From NCBI GenBank assembly GCA_013694885.1, contig JACDBO010000321.1, positions 1-15,950 of the forward strand: a DNA stretch of 15,950 nucleotides, written 5' to 3'. Positions 15,478 to 15,950 of the stretch are shown here, piece after piece. This DNA comes from Chloroflexia bacterium. Lineage in GTDB: Bacteria; Chloroflexota; Chloroflexia; Thermomicrobiales; UBA6265. Within the stretch, counting starts at the first letter, position 1; each line of letters begins with the position of its first letter. The notes below the pieces were generated by a model, which searched no databases, was not told the DNA's origin, and saw only the letters and a list, made by a program, of their open reading frames with translations. Both the position numbers and the translations under genes were made by a program.

Positions 15478-15516
15478 ACACAACAAAACGACCCAGGACC
15501 AGAGGCCCTCGGGTCG
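15478..15516 (-). terminator. Intrinsic terminator of the FMN riboswitch (expression platform)
   Basis: On the minus strand CGACCCG (15516-15510) pairs with TGGGTCG (15495-15489), continued after a bulged A by GGGCC with GGTCC over a UCU loop. The stem is directly followed by TTTTGTTGTG. This is a canonical Rho-independent terminator between the FMN aptamer and the first permease gene, so FMN binding probably stops transcription. The terminator's 3' arm can alternatively pair with CGACCCGGG at 15477-15469. Confidence 0.85.
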
Positions 15517-15545
15517 GTTCACGTTGAGGATCGGCTGACACGAGC

Positions 15546-15562
15546 CGGGCGCACCGCGCCCG
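15546..15562. repeat. Perfect 7-bp hairpin between aptamer and terminator
   Basis: CGGGCGC (15546-15552) and GCGCCCG (15556-15562) pair perfectly over a 3-base loop, just 9 bases past the 3' side of the aptamer's P1 stem. It may insulate the aptamer or take part in switching. It has no following T run. Confidence 0.5.
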
Positions 15563-15571
15563 ACATCGATT

Positions 15572-15712
15572 GCCTTCTCCCATCCGGACTCTACCGTCGG
15601 CTCCGGGATTCCACCGGATCCTGCGCTTGTGTTTCCACGCACGCTCGCGGGCTCTGACCGCCGGTCTGGACTTGAACGCCATAACTCGGCGCTCTCACCA
15701 CACCCCGAAGGC
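15572..15712 (-). promoter_or_regulatory. FMN riboswitch (RFN element)
   Basis: A 141-nt aptamer on the minus strand that binds flavin mononucleotide. P1 is closed by GCCTTC (15712-15707) with GAAGGC (15577-15572). Conserved blocks appear in order: CTTCGGGGTGTGGTGAGAG, then ACCGGCGGTCAGAGCCCGCGAG, CCGGTGGAATCCCGGAGCC, and GACGGTAGAGTCCGGATGGG AGAAGG. These match the RFN consensus almost base for base. FMN riboswitches normally repress riboflavin synthesis or uptake genes when FMN is plentiful. Here it precedes an ABC importer and nitroreductase on the same strand, with an intrinsic terminator between. Promoter at 15726-15754. Confidence 0.96.
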
Positions 15713-15725
15713 TATGTTAACGTGA

Positions 15726-15754
15726 ACTCTAGCGAGATTGGCAAAAAGCGTCAA
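15726..15754 (-). promoter_or_regulatory. Sigma70-like promoter of the FMN-riboswitch operon
   Basis: On the minus strand TTGACG (15754-15749) and TAGAGT (15731-15726) are spaced by exactly 17 bp. Transcription would start near 15718-15721, only a few bases before the first base of the aptamer at 15712. This is one of the clearest promoters in the window and separates the operon from dnaJ. Confidence 0.75.
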
Positions 15755-15788
15755 CTCGGGCGAACGGCTGGGTTGCCTGACCGCGTTC

Positions 15789-15950
15789 CTAGACGCCGAG
15801 CGCATCCTTGACGCGATCGAACAACCGGCGATTGGTGGGCTGCGGCGTGACATCCTTACCGAGGGTGCTGGCGAGTTGCTCGAAGAGGTCCCGCTGGTCG
15901 TCCGTCAGCTTCTTCGGTACAACGACGCGGATCGTCACGATCTGATCGCC
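15789..15950 (-). CDS. dnaJ: Chaperone DnaJ, C-terminal end only
   Basis: The last 53 codons of a minus-strand gene whose start is beyond the right edge; the stop TAG is at 15791-15789. The sequence GDQIVTIRVVVPKKLTDDQR, then LFEQLASTLG and RRLFDRVKDALGV, matches the end of DnaJ C-terminal substrate-binding domain II and its dimerisation tail. DnaJ is the Hsp40 co-chaperone that stimulates DnaK ATPase. CbpA-like homologs end similarly, so the exact paralog is not certain. The riboswitch operon starts about 70 bp downstream with its own promoter. Confidence 0.85.
   Translation of the reverse strand, partial: GDQIVTIRVVVPKKLTDDQRDLFEQLASTLGKDVTPQPTNRRLFDRVKDALGV

Noticed and set aside
1..15950. 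CRISPR array, prophage or insertion sequence
   Set aside because: No regularly spaced repeats, no integrase, transposase or phage structural genes were seen on either strand.

Overview
The window is GC-rich bacterial chromosomal DNA, densely coded on both strands, with no phage, transposase or CRISPR features. Gene content (glycolate oxidase GlcDEF, a stand-alone F420-type nitroreductase, SmpB next to tmRNA, DnaJ, many GTG/TTG starts, a probable leaderless start) suggests Chloroflexota, perhaps a Thermomicrobia/Sphaerobacter relative. That placement is inferred from style and content and is only moderately secure; an actinobacterium is the main alternative.

Left part (1-7569): the 3' end of an S9 prolyl-oligopeptidase gene is followed by a soluble two-GAF HisKA_2 sensor kinase, both on +. 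They run tail-to-tail into a minus-strand operon glcD-glcE-glcF (6963 down to 2849), a flavin/iron-sulfur glycolate (or D-lactate) dehydrogenase. A small EVE-domain gene diverges from glcD.

Middle (7570-9046): an intergenic region with dispersed repeats, then the trans-translation pair: the tmRNA gene ssrA (7961-8321, minus, predicted tag ADNQLAYAA, promoter and terminator hairpin visible) and smpB (minus). Two nearly identical 39-bp repeats in direct orientation bracket ssrA.

Next (9140-11125): plus-strand genes for a class I SAM methyltransferase, a thioredoxin-fold AhpC/TlpA-like protein with a single cysteine (CxxS), and two small membrane proteins.

Right part (11259-15950, minus strand): the most notable region. 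A sigma70-like promoter is followed by a clear FMN riboswitch (RFN element), an intrinsic terminator, and four tightly packed genes: two Dpp/Opp-type ABC permeases, a Tat-signal family-5 solute-binding protein, and a nitroreductase resembling the C-terminal domain of FbiB (F420 biosynthesis), coupled by an ATGA overlap. No ATPase gene is present. The arrangement suggests an FMN-repressed importer for a flavin, flavin precursor or deazaflavin-related compound plus a flavoenzyme acting on it or using FMN. Upstream is the 3' end of dnaJ.
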